A stretch of DNA of 16,493 nt, from positions 1-16,493 of the forward strand of contig JAZGEP010000115.1 of the NCBI GenBank assembly GCA_036478815.1. Reading direction: 5' to 3'. The notes under the pieces are model-generated. The model was not told where the DNA came from and made no database searches. It was given only the letters and a program-made list of their open reading frames with translations. Of the stretch, positions 1-8,301 are shown piece by piece; position 1 is the stretch's first letter, and the number at the start of each line of letters is the position of its first letter. Both the position numbers and the translations under genes were made by a program. This DNA comes from DRLZ01 sp036478815 (lineage in GTDB: Bacteria; Pseudomonadota; Gammaproteobacteria; Methylococcales; DRLZ01).

Positions 1-90
1 GTCTTTTTGCTCCTGACCAACGCAATCTCAATCGTTGCGTAGAATGACTATGCGCCTTTTGAGATGGTTCGGTCAGAAACAAAAATCCTG
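1..90. repeat. Fold-back stem-loop downstream of gltD, central loop TAGAATGACTA
   Basis: This stretch folds back on itself. CTGACC at 13-18 pairs with GGTCAG at 71-76, TCTCAA near 26-31 pairs with TTGAGA near 59-64, and GCGTAG/CTATGC close a small loop at 40-50. The T-rich start and A-rich stretch near 80-87 extend the pairing, so the element may begin before the window. The central TAGAATGACTA is nearly the same as the centre of the fold-back at 9834-9998. It lies beyond the 3' end of gltD and could act as a transcription end signal or be a small mobile stem-loop. Confidence 0.6.
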
Positions 91-157
91 CGCAATCTTG
101 GTAACTTTATTCCGTCAAACCACCTTAGAGAACTGGTTCTGAGGAGTGAGTAATAGG

Positions 158-1675
158 CTACTGTTGGTTAAAATATCGGTCGATCGCCTTCGCTGCACCA
201 CGACCTTCATTGATTGCCCAAACTACCAGGGATTGGCCGCGACGACAGTCACCTGCTGCGAATACTCCGGACACATTGGTGGTGTAGCGTCCATGTTCTG
301 CGTTAATGTTACTGCGGGGATCGTAGTCCAGTTCAAGCATATCAGTTGCTGTATGTTCTGGCCCAAGGAATCCCATTGCCAATGTAATTAGATCAGCTTT
401 CCATTCTTTTTCACTGCCGGGCACTTCTTGCATAGAGTATCTACCAGTGTCGTCTTTTGTCCACTCGACATTGACTGTGCGAACACCTGCCAGATTTCCA
501 TTGCCATCGTCAATAAATTCTTTGCTAAGAATGCAAAATTCACGCGGGTCTTTACCATCTCGAGACATGGCTGACTCATGCCCGTAATCAACTCTAAAGA
601 TTTTTGGCCATTCTGGCCATGGATTATCAGCTGCTCGCTCAGCAGGTGGTTTTGGTAATAACTCAAAGTTGACCAATGATTTGCAGCCATGTCGCAATGA
701 GGTGGCAATGCAATCCGTGCCTGTATCACCGCCACCGATGACAATGACATGTTTATCTTTTGCGCTGATGTGTTTTCCGTCTTGAAGATCGCTATCGAGA
801 AGGCCTTTTGTGTTGCGAGTCAAGAATTCCATTGCAGTGTGAATGCCGTTAAGTTCTCGACCGGGAATTGGCAAATCACGTGGCTGAGTTGCACCTGTTG
901 TCCATAACACAGCATCATTGTCTTGCTTGAGTTGGTTTGGATCGATATATTGGATGTGATGCTCTGCATCCAGCATGATTTTGGTTACATGACCAGTTGC
1001 AAATTCTTCTTGTTTGCCAACGTGTGCACAGGTGATAAACTTTACACCTTCGTCACGCATTTGCTGGATACGGCGTTCAACAACTTTGTTTTTGTCCAGT
1101 TTCATATTAGGAATGCCGTACATTAGCAGGCCACCAATACGATCAGCACGTTCGTAGACTGTAACGGTATGTCCAAGCCGTCTTAATTGTTGCGCTGCGG
1201 CAAGTCCTGCTGGGCCAGAACCAATGATTGCAACCGATTTTCCGGTTTCTGTCTGCGGGGCTAACGGCTGAACCCAGCCTTCTTCAAAGCCACGATCAAT
1301 AATCGCGTTTTCAATATTTTTGATGGTGACTGGCGGGTCGGTAATGCCAAGCACACAAGAACCTTCACATGGGGCAGGGCACACGCGACCGGTAAACTCA
1401 GGAAAGTTATTGGTTAAGTGCAGTCGATCCAGTGCATCACGCCAACGTCCATGATAAATAAGATCATTCCACTCAGGAATCAAATTATCAACTGGACAGC
1501 CTGTTCCTGATTGGCAAAACGGTACGCCACAATCCATGCAGCGCGCACCTTGTGTGGTTAAAAGATTGACTGGTGGTTCAGTGTAGATTTCAGCATAATC
1601 ATTAATTCTTAACTTTGGATCACGATAAGGAACAGTCTCACGTTGATATTCCTTAAACCCAGTTGGTTTACCCAT
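158..1675 (-). CDS. gltD: Glutamate synthase [NADPH] small (beta) subunit
   Basis: GltD oxidises NADPH and passes electrons through FAD and iron-sulfur clusters to GltB in the cytoplasm. The 505-residue protein is full length for the family. The N-terminal cluster-binding region has Cys46, Cys49, Cys54 and Cys60, then Cys99, Cys103 and Cys107. A dinucleotide-binding motif GSGPAG (152-157) fits FAD and a second, GGGDTG (314-319), fits NADPH. The C-terminal AAGDCRRGQSLVVWAI segment (473-488) is the usual FAD-closing motif. The ATG at 1675 lies inside the end of gltB (8-base overlap) with GGAG about nine bases upstream, so translation is probably coupled. The stop is TAG. No strong terminator follows. 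A weak hairpin (about 121-143) and the fold-back at 1-90 are the only candidates. Confidence 0.97.
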   Translation of the reverse strand: MGKPTGFKEYQRETVPYRDPKLRINDYAEIYTEPPVNLLTTQGARCMDCGVPFCQSGTGCPVDNLIPEWNDLIYHGRWRDALDRLHLTNNFPEFTGRVCPAPCEGSCVLGITDPPVTIKNIENAIIDRGFEEGWVQPLAPQTETGKSVAIIGSGPAGLAAAQQLRRLGHTVTVYERADRIGGLLMYGIPNMKLDKNKVVERRIQQMRDEGVKFITCAHVGKQEEFATGHVTKIMLDAEHHIQYIDPNQLKQDNDAVLWTTGATQPRDLPIPGRELNGIHTAMEFLTRNTKGLLDSDLQDGKHISAKDKHVIVIGGGDTGTDCIATSLRHGCKSLVNFELLPKPPAERAADNPWPEWPKIFRVDYGHESAMSRDGKDPREFCILSKEFIDDGNGNLAGVRTVNVEWTKDDTGRYSMQEVPGSEKEWKADLITLAMGFLGPEHTATDMLELDYDPRSNINAEHGRYTTNVSGVFAAGDCRRGQSLVVWAINEGRGAAKAIDRYFNQQ

Positions 1676-4600
1676 CTGCCATCACTCCATGTAATGTTGC
1701 TTCTTGTTCTTCGTCGTGAGCTGCACGTTCTGCAAGCACGCGTTTATAATCTGTCGGCATGACTTTAACAAACTGCGGTTTGGCTGTGTCCCAGTTATCC
1801 AGTACTTTTTGTGCAATCTGTGAGCTTGTATTTCTGTGGTGTAATTTTATTAATCCTAACATTTCTTCAATATCATGATCGTGTTCAAGTTTTTCTAGTT
1901 CAACCATGCCGTGGTTACAGTTGTTGGCTAATGCATTATCATAGTCCCAAACATAAGCAATACCACCACTCATGCCGGCTGCAAAATTACGCCCGGTTGG
2001 GCCGAGAATGACGACACGCCCGCCTGTCATATATTCACAGGCATGATCACCAACGCCCTCAATAACAGTATTGGCACCTGAATTCCTTACACAGAAACGT
2101 TCAGCTGCCCGTCCATTGAAGAACGCCTGACCAGATGTAGCACCATATAACACAACATTACCGACTATTATGCTATCTTCTGATGCGAATGAACTGCCTT
2201 CTGGTGGATAGACGACAATCTTGCCTCCAGATAAGCCTTTGCCGACATAATCATTGGCATCACCTTCTATTTCCATGCTGATGCCACGTGCCAGAAAAGC
2301 CCCAAAACTCTGACCGGCTGAGCCTTTGAATTTAATCTGGATGGTGTCATCTGGCAGCATTTGAGCGCCCCATTTTTTTACCAGGGTATAGCTCAGGATA
2401 GTGCCCACTGCACGGTCTGTATTGATTACAGTGTGTTCGAAACTGATTTTTTTGCCAGTTTCCAGGGCATTTTTGGCTTTTTCAATGAGCTGGTTGTCCA
2501 CAACTGTATCAAGTCCGTGATCTTGCTCGATAGTTTTGTATACCTCGACATCTGCATGTGGCTTTGGTGCTTCGGCTAACAAGTTGGTTAAATCCAGACC
2601 ATCCGATTTCCAGTGTTGGATCGCTGCATTTGTGTCAAGCACATCAGTGCGCCCAATCATTTCGTTAATACTGCGGAAACCTAGTTTTGCCATGACTTCA
2701 CGTGCTTCTTCGGCAACCATGAATAAATAATTCACTACATACTCAGGATCACCTTTGAATTTTTTGCGGAGTTCCTTATCTTGCGTCGCAATTCCAACTG
2801 GGCAGGTATTCAGATGGCATTTACGCATCATAATGCAACCTAGGGAAATCAATGGCGCGGTACTAAATCCAAATTCTTCAGCACCAAGCAAAGCAGCAAT
2901 GACTACATCGCGACCAGTTTTTAGTCCGCCATCAGTTTGCAAGGTTACACGCGAACGCAAATCATTCATCACAAGCGTTTGATGGGTTTCTGCAATGCCT
3001 AATTCCCAAGGTAAACCAGCGTGTTTAATGCTAGTAAGCGGTGATGCGCCAGTACCACCGCCATCTCCAGAAATAAGAATATGGTCAGAATGCGCTTTAG
3101 CAACACCAGTGGCAATGGTACCAACACCAACTTCAGATACCAGTTTGACGCTGATGCGCGCACTCGGATTAGAATTTTTCAGATCAAAAATCAGTTGCGC
3201 CAAATCTTCAATGGAGTAAATATCATGATGCGGTGGTGGGCTGATCAGCCCGACTCCTGGTGTGGAATGACGAATGCGAGCAATATTACTATCTACCTTG
3301 CTACCAGGCAGTTCTCCGCCTTCACCCGGCTTGGCGCCTTGCGAAATTTTAATCTGTAATTCATCGGCATTAGCAAGATACCAGATGGTTACGCCAAAAC
3401 GACCCGATGCAATTTGTTTAATCGCAGAACGCTTGCTGTCACCGTTTGGCATCGGGTTAAAGCGCTCAGGATCTTCTCCTCCTTCACCCGTGTTGCTCTT
3501 GCCGCCCAGACGGTTCATGGCAATTGCTAATGACTCGTGTGCTTCTGCTGAAATTGAGCCAAAGCTCATAGCTCCTGTACAAAATCGCACCACAATTTGT
3601 TTCGCTGATTCTACCTCATCCAGCGGGATTGGCTGGCGGTCGCCCTTAAAGGTTAACAAGCCTTTAATTGTGCATCGTGTTGCTGAATCACGATTCATAT
3701 GATCAGCAAATTGCTTGTAGCTCTCGTAATTGTTGGTGCGTGTTGCTGTTTGAATACTGGCAATTGCCTGGGGATCCCACATATGGCGTTCGCCTTCAGC
3801 GCGCCAATGGAATTCACCAGGATTTGGTAACTGATTCTGGGTTTGGTGTGCGTTAAGCGGGTAGCCAATTTGATGGCGACGCAGACATTCAGTCGCTAAC
3901 ACATCAAAGCTAACCCCTTGTATACGACTTGCCGTGCCTGTAAAACAGCGCTCAACTACTTCATCGCGAATCCCTACCGCTTCAAAGATTTGCGCTCCTT
4001 TGTAGCTTTGCAAGGTGGAAATACCCATTTTTGCCATGACTTTTAATATGCCTTTGGCAACTGCTTTGCGATAAGCGCTGACAATGGCATTATCGTCCGT
4101 CATATCATCTTCCATCAAGCCGTCTCGGCGTGCCTGCCATAAGGATTCAAATGCCAGGTATGGGTTGATTGCATCAGCGCCATAGCCGATTAATAAACAG
4201 TGATTATGCACTTCGCGCGCTTCGCCTGTTTCGACAACAATACCAATGCGTGTGCGTTTGGCTTGACGGATTAAATGGTGATGGATTGCGCCGGTTGCCA
4301 GCAATGCTGGAAGCGGAATCTGATCTGCACTGATATTACGATCTGACAGTACAATTAGCTGAAAATTATCAGTAATCGCTTGCTCAGCTTCTGCACAAAT
4401 ACGATCCAATGCAGCAACCAGTCCTGCATTGTCTTCAGACTTCGCCCAGGTAATATCAATGACTTTTGATGTCCAGCCACGATGATCAATGTGTTTAATT
4501 GCTGCTAATTGTTCATTGGAGAGAATCGGGTGCTTGATCAGCAAGCGATGACAATCGCTTTCTTCAACCGTTATCACATTGCTTTCCGGGCCAATATAGC

Positions 4601-6251
4601 ACTGCAAAGACATGACAATTTCTTCGCGAATTGAATCAATTGGTGGGTTGGTGACTTGTGCAAATAATTGCTTGAAGTAATCGTAAAGCATGCGCGAGCT
4701 GTCAGACAAACACGCCAGTGCTGAATCGTTACCCATCGAACCCAGAGGATCGCGTTTTTCACGAATCATCGGCAACAGCATAAATTTCATGGTTTCAGCT
4801 GTATAGCCAAATGCCTGCATTCTGGATAGCAGCGTTTCTGGATTAAACCCATGTGGTTCCTGATCGAGTCCGAGTTCTTCCAGTTCGATGCGCTGAGATT
4901 GTAGCCATTGCGCATACGGACGTTTCTGAGAAAACGTATCTTTGAGCTCTTGATCAGGAATTAATCGACCTTGTTCGAAATCGACCAGAAACATGCGTCC
5001 TGGTTGTAAGCGGCCTTTATATCTGACATTGATGGGATCAACTGGCACAACGCCCACTTCTGAAGCCATAATCACATGGTCGTCATGCGTTAGATAATAG
5101 CGGCTTGGACGCAAACCATTGCGATCCAGTACAGCGCCAATATATTTTCCATCGGTAAAAACAATCGATGCAGGTCCATCCCAAGGTTCCATCTTGGAGG
5201 AATTAAATTCGTAAAATGCACGTTTGTGCTCAGACATCGATTCATGGTTTTCCCAGGCTTCAGGAACCATCATCATCACTGCTTCTTGCAAAGTACGCCC
5301 TGTCATCAGCAAGAATTCCAGAACATTGTCAAATGTACCGGAATCTGAGCATTCCGGTTCAACCACTGGAAAAAGTTTGTTCAGATCATCACCAAACAAA
5401 TCGCTCTGTGCTACGCCTTCACGTGCCCGCATCCAGTTTTTATTGCCACGCATGGTATTGATTTCACCATTGTGGCTCATGAAACGATTGGGTTGTGCTC
5501 TGTCCCAGGAAGGAAACGTATTGGTGCTGAAACGCGAGTGAACCATTGCCAGGTGAGAGGTATAGTCAGGATCACTCAGATCTGGATAGTAAAGCATGAC
5601 CTGTTCTGGAGTTAGCTGGCCTTTGTAGATGATTACCTTGGAAGACAGGCTGCACACATAGAACATACGATGTTGTTCCAGTGACTGGTCTGTGCGTAGT
5701 TGCTGACTCGCTTGTTTGCGAATCAGATAAAGCTGGCGTTCAAATGCATCACCTTCAAGTCCAATAGCGGCACCAACAAACAACATTTCTATGACTGGCT
5801 CAGTTGCTCTTGCTGATGGGCCAATATCTGCCTTGTCAGTATCAACGGGTACTTTTCGCCAACCAAGCAATTGTTGACCTTGGGTAGTAATAAACTGTTC
5901 AACAACTTGCTTACAGTGGGCTCGTTCAGTCTCTATCTGTGGAAGAAAGATCAGGCCAGCAGCAAATTTGCCTTCAATAGGCAGATCAACATCTAATTCG
6001 GTTCGGGCAATTTTCGTCAACAACTGCATTGGCAGAGCGGTGAGAATGCCGGCACCGTCACCAGTATTTGACTCGCACCCACAAGCGCCACGATGTGCCA
6101 TTGCTTCAAGTGCTGTTCCAGCATCGCGAATGATCTGGTGTGATCTTATGCCTTTAACATGCGCGATAAAACCAACGCCACAACTGTCTTTTTCGTTTTC
6201 CGGGTCGTAAAGACCTTGTTTATGCGGTATTCCATAGGTTTGTTTAGACAT
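1668..6251 (-). CDS. gltB: Glutamate synthase [NADPH] large (alpha) subunit
   Basis: GltB hydrolyses glutamine and channels the ammonia to 2-oxoglutarate, making glutamate with electrons from GltD. At 1527 residues it is normal for the bacterial alpha subunit. The class II amidotransferase domain begins at Cys24 in DSCGVGF after a short propeptide that should be removed. RFSTNTFPSW (about 235) and HNGEINTMRGN (about 258) belong to the same domain. The FMN domain covers roughly 880-1220 and contains Cys1139, Cys1145 and Cys1150 (C-x5-C-x4-C), the 3Fe-4S ligands. The C-terminal glycine-rich beta-helix follows. I chose the ATG at 6251 over an in-frame GTG at 6260 because AAAGGTGA sits at the right distance before the ATG. 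It is first in the operon with gltD. A perfect 8-bp hairpin lies in the leader (6293-6314). Confidence 0.97.
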   Translation of the reverse strand: MSKQTYGIPHKQGLYDPENEKDSCGVGFIAHVKGIRSHQIIRDAGTALEAMAHRGACGCESNTGDGAGILTALPMQLLTKIARTELDVDLPIEGKFAAGLIFLPQIETERAHCKQVVEQFITTQGQQLLGWRKVPVDTDKADIGPSARATEPVIEMLFVGAAIGLEGDAFERQLYLIRKQASQQLRTDQSLEQHRMFYVCSLSSKVIIYKGQLTPEQVMLYYPDLSDPDYTSHLAMVHSRFSTNTFPSWDRAQPNRFMSHNGEINTMRGNKNWMRAREGVAQSDLFGDDLNKLFPVVEPECSDSGTFDNVLEFLLMTGRTLQEAVMMMVPEAWENHESMSEHKRAFYEFNSSKMEPWDGPASIVFTDGKYIGAVLDRNGLRPSRYYLTHDDHVIMASEVGVVPVDPINVRYKGRLQPGRMFLVDFEQGRLIPDQELKDTFSQKRPYAQWLQSQRIELEELGLDQEPHGFNPETLLSRMQAFGYTAETMKFMLLPMIREKRDPLGSMGNDSALACLSDSSRMLYDYFKQLFAQVTNPPIDSIREEIVMSLQCYIGPESNVITVEESDCHRLLIKHPILSNEQLAAIKHIDHRGWTSKVIDITWAKSEDNAGLVAALDRICAEAEQAITDNFQLIVLSDRNISADQIPLPALLATGAIHHHLIRQAKRTRIGIVVETGEAREVHNHCLLIGYGADAINPYLAFESLWQARRDGLMEDDMTDDNAIVSAYRKAVAKGILKVMAKMGISTLQSYKGAQIFEAVGIRDEVVERCFTGTASRIQGVSFDVLATECLRRHQIGYPLNAHQTQNQLPNPGEFHWRAEGERHMWDPQAIASIQTATRTNNYESYKQFADHMNRDSATRCTIKGLLTFKGDRQPIPLDEVESAKQIVVRFCTGAMSFGSISAEAHESLAIAMNRLGGKSNTGEGGEDPERFNPMPNGDSKRSAIKQIASGRFGVTIWYLANADELQIKISQGAKPGEGGELPGSKVDSNIARIRHSTPGVGLISPPPHHDIYSIEDLAQLIFDLKNSNPSARISVKLVSEVGVGTIATGVAKAHSDHILISGDGGGTGASPLTSIKHAGLPWELGIAETHQTLVMNDLRSRVTLQTDGGLKTGRDVVIAALLGAEEFGFSTAPLISLGCIMMRKCHLNTCPVGIATQDKELRKKFKGDPEYVVNYLFMVAEEAREVMAKLGFRSINEMIGRTDVLDTNAAIQHWKSDGLDLTNLLAEAPKPHADVEVYKTIEQDHGLDTVVDNQLIEKAKNALETGKKISFEHTVINTDRAVGTILSYTLVKKWGAQMLPDDTIQIKFKGSAGQSFGAFLARGISMEIEGDANDYVGKGLSGGKIVVYPPEGSSFASEDSIIVGNVVLYGATSGQAFFNGRAAERFCVRNSGANTVIEGVGDHACEYMTGGRVVILGPTGRNFAAGMSGGIAYVWDYDNALANNCNHGMVELEKLEHDHDIEEMLGLIKLHHRNTSSQIAQKVLDNWDTAKPQFVKVMPTDYKRVLAERAAHDEEQEATLHGVMADG

Positions 6252-6292
6252 GATTATCACCTTTAGCCATAGCCCGGGTCATCGCTTCGTTA

Positions 6293-6314
6293 CTGCTAAC
6301 ACATTGGTTAGCAG
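6293..6314 (-). promoter_or_regulatory. Perfect 8-bp inverted repeat in the gltB leader
   Basis: CTGCTAAC and GTTAGCAG flank the six-base loop ACATTG, about 40 bases upstream of the gltB start. There is no T-run after it in the gltB direction, so it is not a standard terminator. It could be an operator or an RNA hairpin in the 5' leader. The protein that would bind it is unknown. Confidence 0.35.
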
Positions 6315-6761
6315 GTCTACTATTCTGAAAATGTTAGCCAGAGAATAAGTGCTGGATAACTGGAAGTATCAGGTAAACGTTAAAATTTCAGGAGCATCAG
6401 TAATGACTACTGTGTTGCCCAAAAAAAACGAACCGATATGCCGTAGCACGTCGTTAGTTTTATTGATAAATTCACTTGATTGAACGGTATGCTGCGATTA
6501 TTCGGCGTTGCCTTTGCAAAGAACCTTTTTATAATCCATCAACATTGTATTGTCGAGTCTAGAAAGCTGATAAATACCCACTTGTATTGTTGTACTCGTT
6601 TAGATTTGTATGTTGGTTTCTCACGCAAGATCCTTGCAGCTGACCACTTTCCAACTCTCTATATCCGTCAACATAACCTTGATGGTGCACTAATGTGCTT
6701 TTCCAATCCAGTGTTATCAATATTTAGCCGAGGAATTATAGAAAATACGCATCTATAAAGC

Positions 6762-6832
6762 AAGAGGTTGAAGATGGTTGTACACAGGAACTTGTATGGA
6801 ATCACCTCGACAGCTGGTACAGCCTCTTTTTT
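6762..6832 (+). ncRNA. Possible small structured RNA ending in a T-run
   Basis: AAGAGGTT (6762-6769) can pair with AGCCTCTT (6821-6828, one G-U pair), enclosing about 50 bases. Six Ts (6827-6832) overlap and follow the closing arm, as at an intrinsic terminator. No gene lies upstream on this strand, so a short transcript is a reasonable guess. The stem is only 8 bp and the loop is large, so the call is weak. Confidence 0.22.
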
Positions 6833-6916
6833 GTCTAATCACTGATTGTCTCCAAGGCGCTGTAACAGCCACATAGTAAGCAATGTAACAGTCTTTACAA
6901 CACAGAATATGGAGAA

Positions 6917-6958
6917 AAACGACAAATCAGTTGTCGAAGTTACTTCGTGTACATTTTT
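6917..6958. repeat. Diverged repeat, partner of 10876-10917
   Basis: This 42-base stretch lines up with 10876-10917 in the same orientation at roughly three matches in four, judged by eye. Both begin AAACGACAA and share a CCGAAGTT/TCGAAGTT block. Here CGACAA and TTGTCG form a 6-bp hairpin, and the partner keeps a weaker version. No coding sense was found. It may be an old duplicated element. Confidence 0.3.
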
Positions 6959-6959
6959 T

Positions 6960-7001
6960 AGCGAGGATTGAATAACATCCGGAAGTGACTAAATCCTCGC
7001 T
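6960..7001. repeat. Short fold-back, deleted copy of the element at 16236-16335
   Basis: Perfect 10-bp arms AGCGAGGATT (6960-6969) and AATCCTCGCT (6992-7001) enclose 22 bases. The first 25 bases differ from 16242-16266 at only about four positions by eye, and the right arm with the following CTAAA also matches the right end of that element. At about 45 bp it looks like an internally deleted relative. Confidence 0.55.
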
Positions 7002-7004
7002 CCT

Positions 7005-7032
7005 AAATGCTAAATTTTCATGTGCGAAGAGT
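7005..7032. repeat. 28-base exact copy of the right end of the 9834-9998 element
   Basis: All 28 bases are identical to 9968-9995, in the same orientation. The rest of that element, including its left end, is missing here. The fragment directly abuts the fold-back at 6960-7001, so two different repeat families meet within a few bases. This points to a solo or truncated copy. Confidence 0.8.
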
Positions 7033-7167
7033 GCTGATAAAGCAACACCGCTATTGAGAAAAATCAATTCACTCTACATTCCGCATCAGTGACTGAGTGA
7101 AGTTAGGCTGTTAATGAATGGTCCAAATTCTCTGAAGTGATGAAGATATCGGTGATTTAGCAATTTT

Positions 7168-7196
7168 TTAACAATAATGAAATATGGGATTATGAT
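7168..7196 (+). promoter_or_regulatory. Sigma-70-type promoter for the HxlR-family gene
   Basis: TTAACA (7168-7173) and TATGAT (7191-7196) each match the consensus at five of six positions and are spaced by exactly 17 bases. Transcription would start near 7203, giving a leader of about 48 bases before the ATG at 7251. Confidence 0.6.
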
Positions 7197-7209
7197 CGAA
7201 TTAGATCGA
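7194..7209 (+). promoter_or_regulatory. Direct repeat GATCGA-N4-GATCGA overlapping the -10 box
   Basis: Two GATCGA copies separated by ATTA begin inside the -10 hexamer and run past the expected start of transcription. This is the place an autoregulating repressor would bind. The link to the HxlR protein just downstream is inferred from position only. Confidence 0.3.
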
Positions 7210-7250
7210 TATGAATCACTTTTTAGCAGTACTCAGTGTATTATTCAGTG

Positions 7251-7565
7251 ATGGTAAAGTCATACAAACAACATTGCCCAGTAGCAAAAACCCTGGATAT
7301 CGTCGGAGAAAAATGGACGCTACTGATTTTACGCGATTTTTTCCTGCACGGAGCTAGACGATTCCAGGATTTGCAGGATTCCTTAACAGGGATTGCACCC
7401 AATACACTATCGGCTCGTCTAAAACAGCTGGAACAGCAGGGTGTGTTAGAACGCAAATCCTATTCAGATTCTCCACCACGCTTTGAGTACGTACTCACTG
7501 AGAAAGGTAATGACTTGGGAGCAGTTGTAAAAGCACTCTATAACTGGGGTGATAGGTACACATAA
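7251..7565 (+). CDS. HxlR-family winged-helix transcriptional regulator
   Basis: This 104-residue protein is a typical small HxlR regulator, a dimeric DNA-binding protein. The family signature starts at HCPVAKTLDIVGEKWTLLIL, with the conserved Cys9 that acts as a redox or electrophile sensor in some relatives. The recognition region (PNTLSARLKQLEQQGVLER) is followed by the winged part and the closing ALYNWGDRY. I chose the ATG at 7251. An upstream in-frame GTG at 7236 would add five residues, and neither has a clear Shine-Dalgarno. A good promoter lies at 7168-7196. The neighbours give no clear target. The next gene, the dehydratase, is 350 bases away with a fold-back between, so it may not be co-transcribed. 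Autoregulation is plausible from the direct repeat at the promoter. Confidence 0.88.
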   Translation: MVKSYKQHCPVAKTLDIVGEKWTLLILRDFFLHGARRFQDLQDSLTGIAPNTLSARLKQLEQQGVLERKSYSDSPPRFEYVLTEKGNDLGAVVKALYNWGDRYT

Positions 7566-7700
7566 GGTTGAGTCAAGGAACCAGACCAAGCACCATTGGA
7601 AATCTAATAGTCTGGGAGTTTCTCAAAGATGAAATCATTGTCCTGGACGCGTATCGTCCTCCGACAAAAAGAATTCCGATAATTGATGTACGAATCACGA

Positions 7701-7861
7701 GAAGGCTGTCCGAGAATAGAAGCCTACTGCGGAAAAGCGGGTTTTGGCCCATTTTTTCGATTAAATTCGTTCAATACAGCAAGTATTCGCCTCATTTTAA
7801 TCAAAAAAATGGACTCAAAACCGCTTTTCCTCGCTACGGCTTCTATTCTCGGACCGCCTTC
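7701..7861. repeat. 161-bp fold-back element (MITE-like)
   Basis: The stretch is an imperfect palindrome along nearly its whole length. Both ends begin GAAGGC[T/G]GTCCGAGAATAG when each is read inward, then AAGCC, GGAAAAGCGG, a C/T-rich block and CGATTAAA pair again, leaving a loop near 7770-7790. No transposase is encoded, and the open frames crossing it are by-products of the repeat. It fills most of the 349-base gap between the HxlR gene and the dehydratase. A similar tip (GGGCTGTTCGAGAAT) occurs once near 9468-9482 without a partner. Confidence 0.7.
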
Positions 7862-7914
7862 TAGGTGTCGCTAAAGAGACGTAGAGGCATCTATAAATTT
7901 TATGGAGATGTGTG

Positions 7915-8298
7915 ATGAACTGGAGAGAGAAAAAGGAAGAACAAACCTACACTGATGAGGAAATTGAAGCACGTTTAAAGTCTGAACTTCCCCAGTGGTA
8001 TCTTGAAAATGGTTGGATCAGGCGAAAATACAAAACCAGCGGTTGGAAAAGCACGTTGATGATTGTCACTACTGTTGGCCACTTGGCTGAAGCAGCATTC
8101 CATCATCCTGATATGTCCCTGTCTTATGCCTTTGTAATTGTTAAATTAATGAATCATGCAGCCAAGGGAATCACCAATAAAGATTTTGAATTAGCTCAAA
8201 AGATTGAAGATGTAATTATGTGGCAGCCAGGTAAAGAAGGTGGCGCGCTTGTCGGCACCCCCGATGATCCTCGGTTTAAATATATTAAATATGAGTAA
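7915..8298 (+). CDS. Pterin-4a-carbinolamine dehydratase-like protein
   Basis: Members of this family dehydrate 4a-hydroxytetrahydropterin, recycling the cofactor of aromatic amino acid hydroxylases. Some bacterial members are tied to other pterin or molybdopterin functions. The 127-residue protein has the core HLAEAAFHHPD (about 61-71), then NHAAKGITNKDFELAQKIE (about 84-102), matching the HHP...H...G-T-x-x-D pattern of the active site. It has an N-terminal extension and a C-terminal GKEGGALVGTPDDPRFKYIK tail typical of one subgroup. The ATG at 7915 is preferred to the GTG at 7912 because GGAG lies seven bases before it. No phenylalanine hydroxylase gene is nearby, so the substrate here is open. 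A large fold-back begins three bases after the stop. Confidence 0.85.
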   Translation: MNWREKKEEQTYTDEEIEARLKSELPQWYLENGWIRRKYKTSGWKSTLMIVTTVGHLAEAAFHHPDMSLSYAFVIVKLMNHAAKGITNKDFELAQKIEDVIMWQPGKEGGALVGTPDDPRFKYIKYE

Positions 8299-8301
8299 TT
8301 A

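Larger units (their letters stand above)
6252..7167. other. About 0.9 kb without a convincing gene, between gltB and the HxlR regulator
   Basis: This divergent intergenic region must hold the gltBD promoter on the minus strand, but I could not pick a clear -35/-10 pair. A 92-codon open frame at 6480-6758 has no recognisable family and no convincing ribosome site, so I do not call it. The region does contain a leader hairpin (6293-6314), a possible small structured RNA (6762-6832), a diverged repeat (6917-6958) and two truncated mobile-repeat fragments (6960-7032). It reads as decayed accessory DNA. Confidence 0.6.

Noticed and set aside
129..140. Hairpin AGAACTGGTTCT as a gltD terminator
   Set aside because: No T-run follows in the gltD direction; mentioned only as a weak candidate.
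3274..3702. Long plus-strand open frame inside gltB
   Set aside because: A shadow of the gltB coding sequence on the other strand.
6480..6758. 92-codon open frame in the gltB-HxlR gap
   Set aside because: No recognisable family, no convincing ribosome site, and odd composition; it lies in decayed intergenic DNA.
7568..7864. 98-codon open frame after the HxlR gene
   Set aside because: It runs through the 161-bp fold-back, and its coding sense comes from the repeat.
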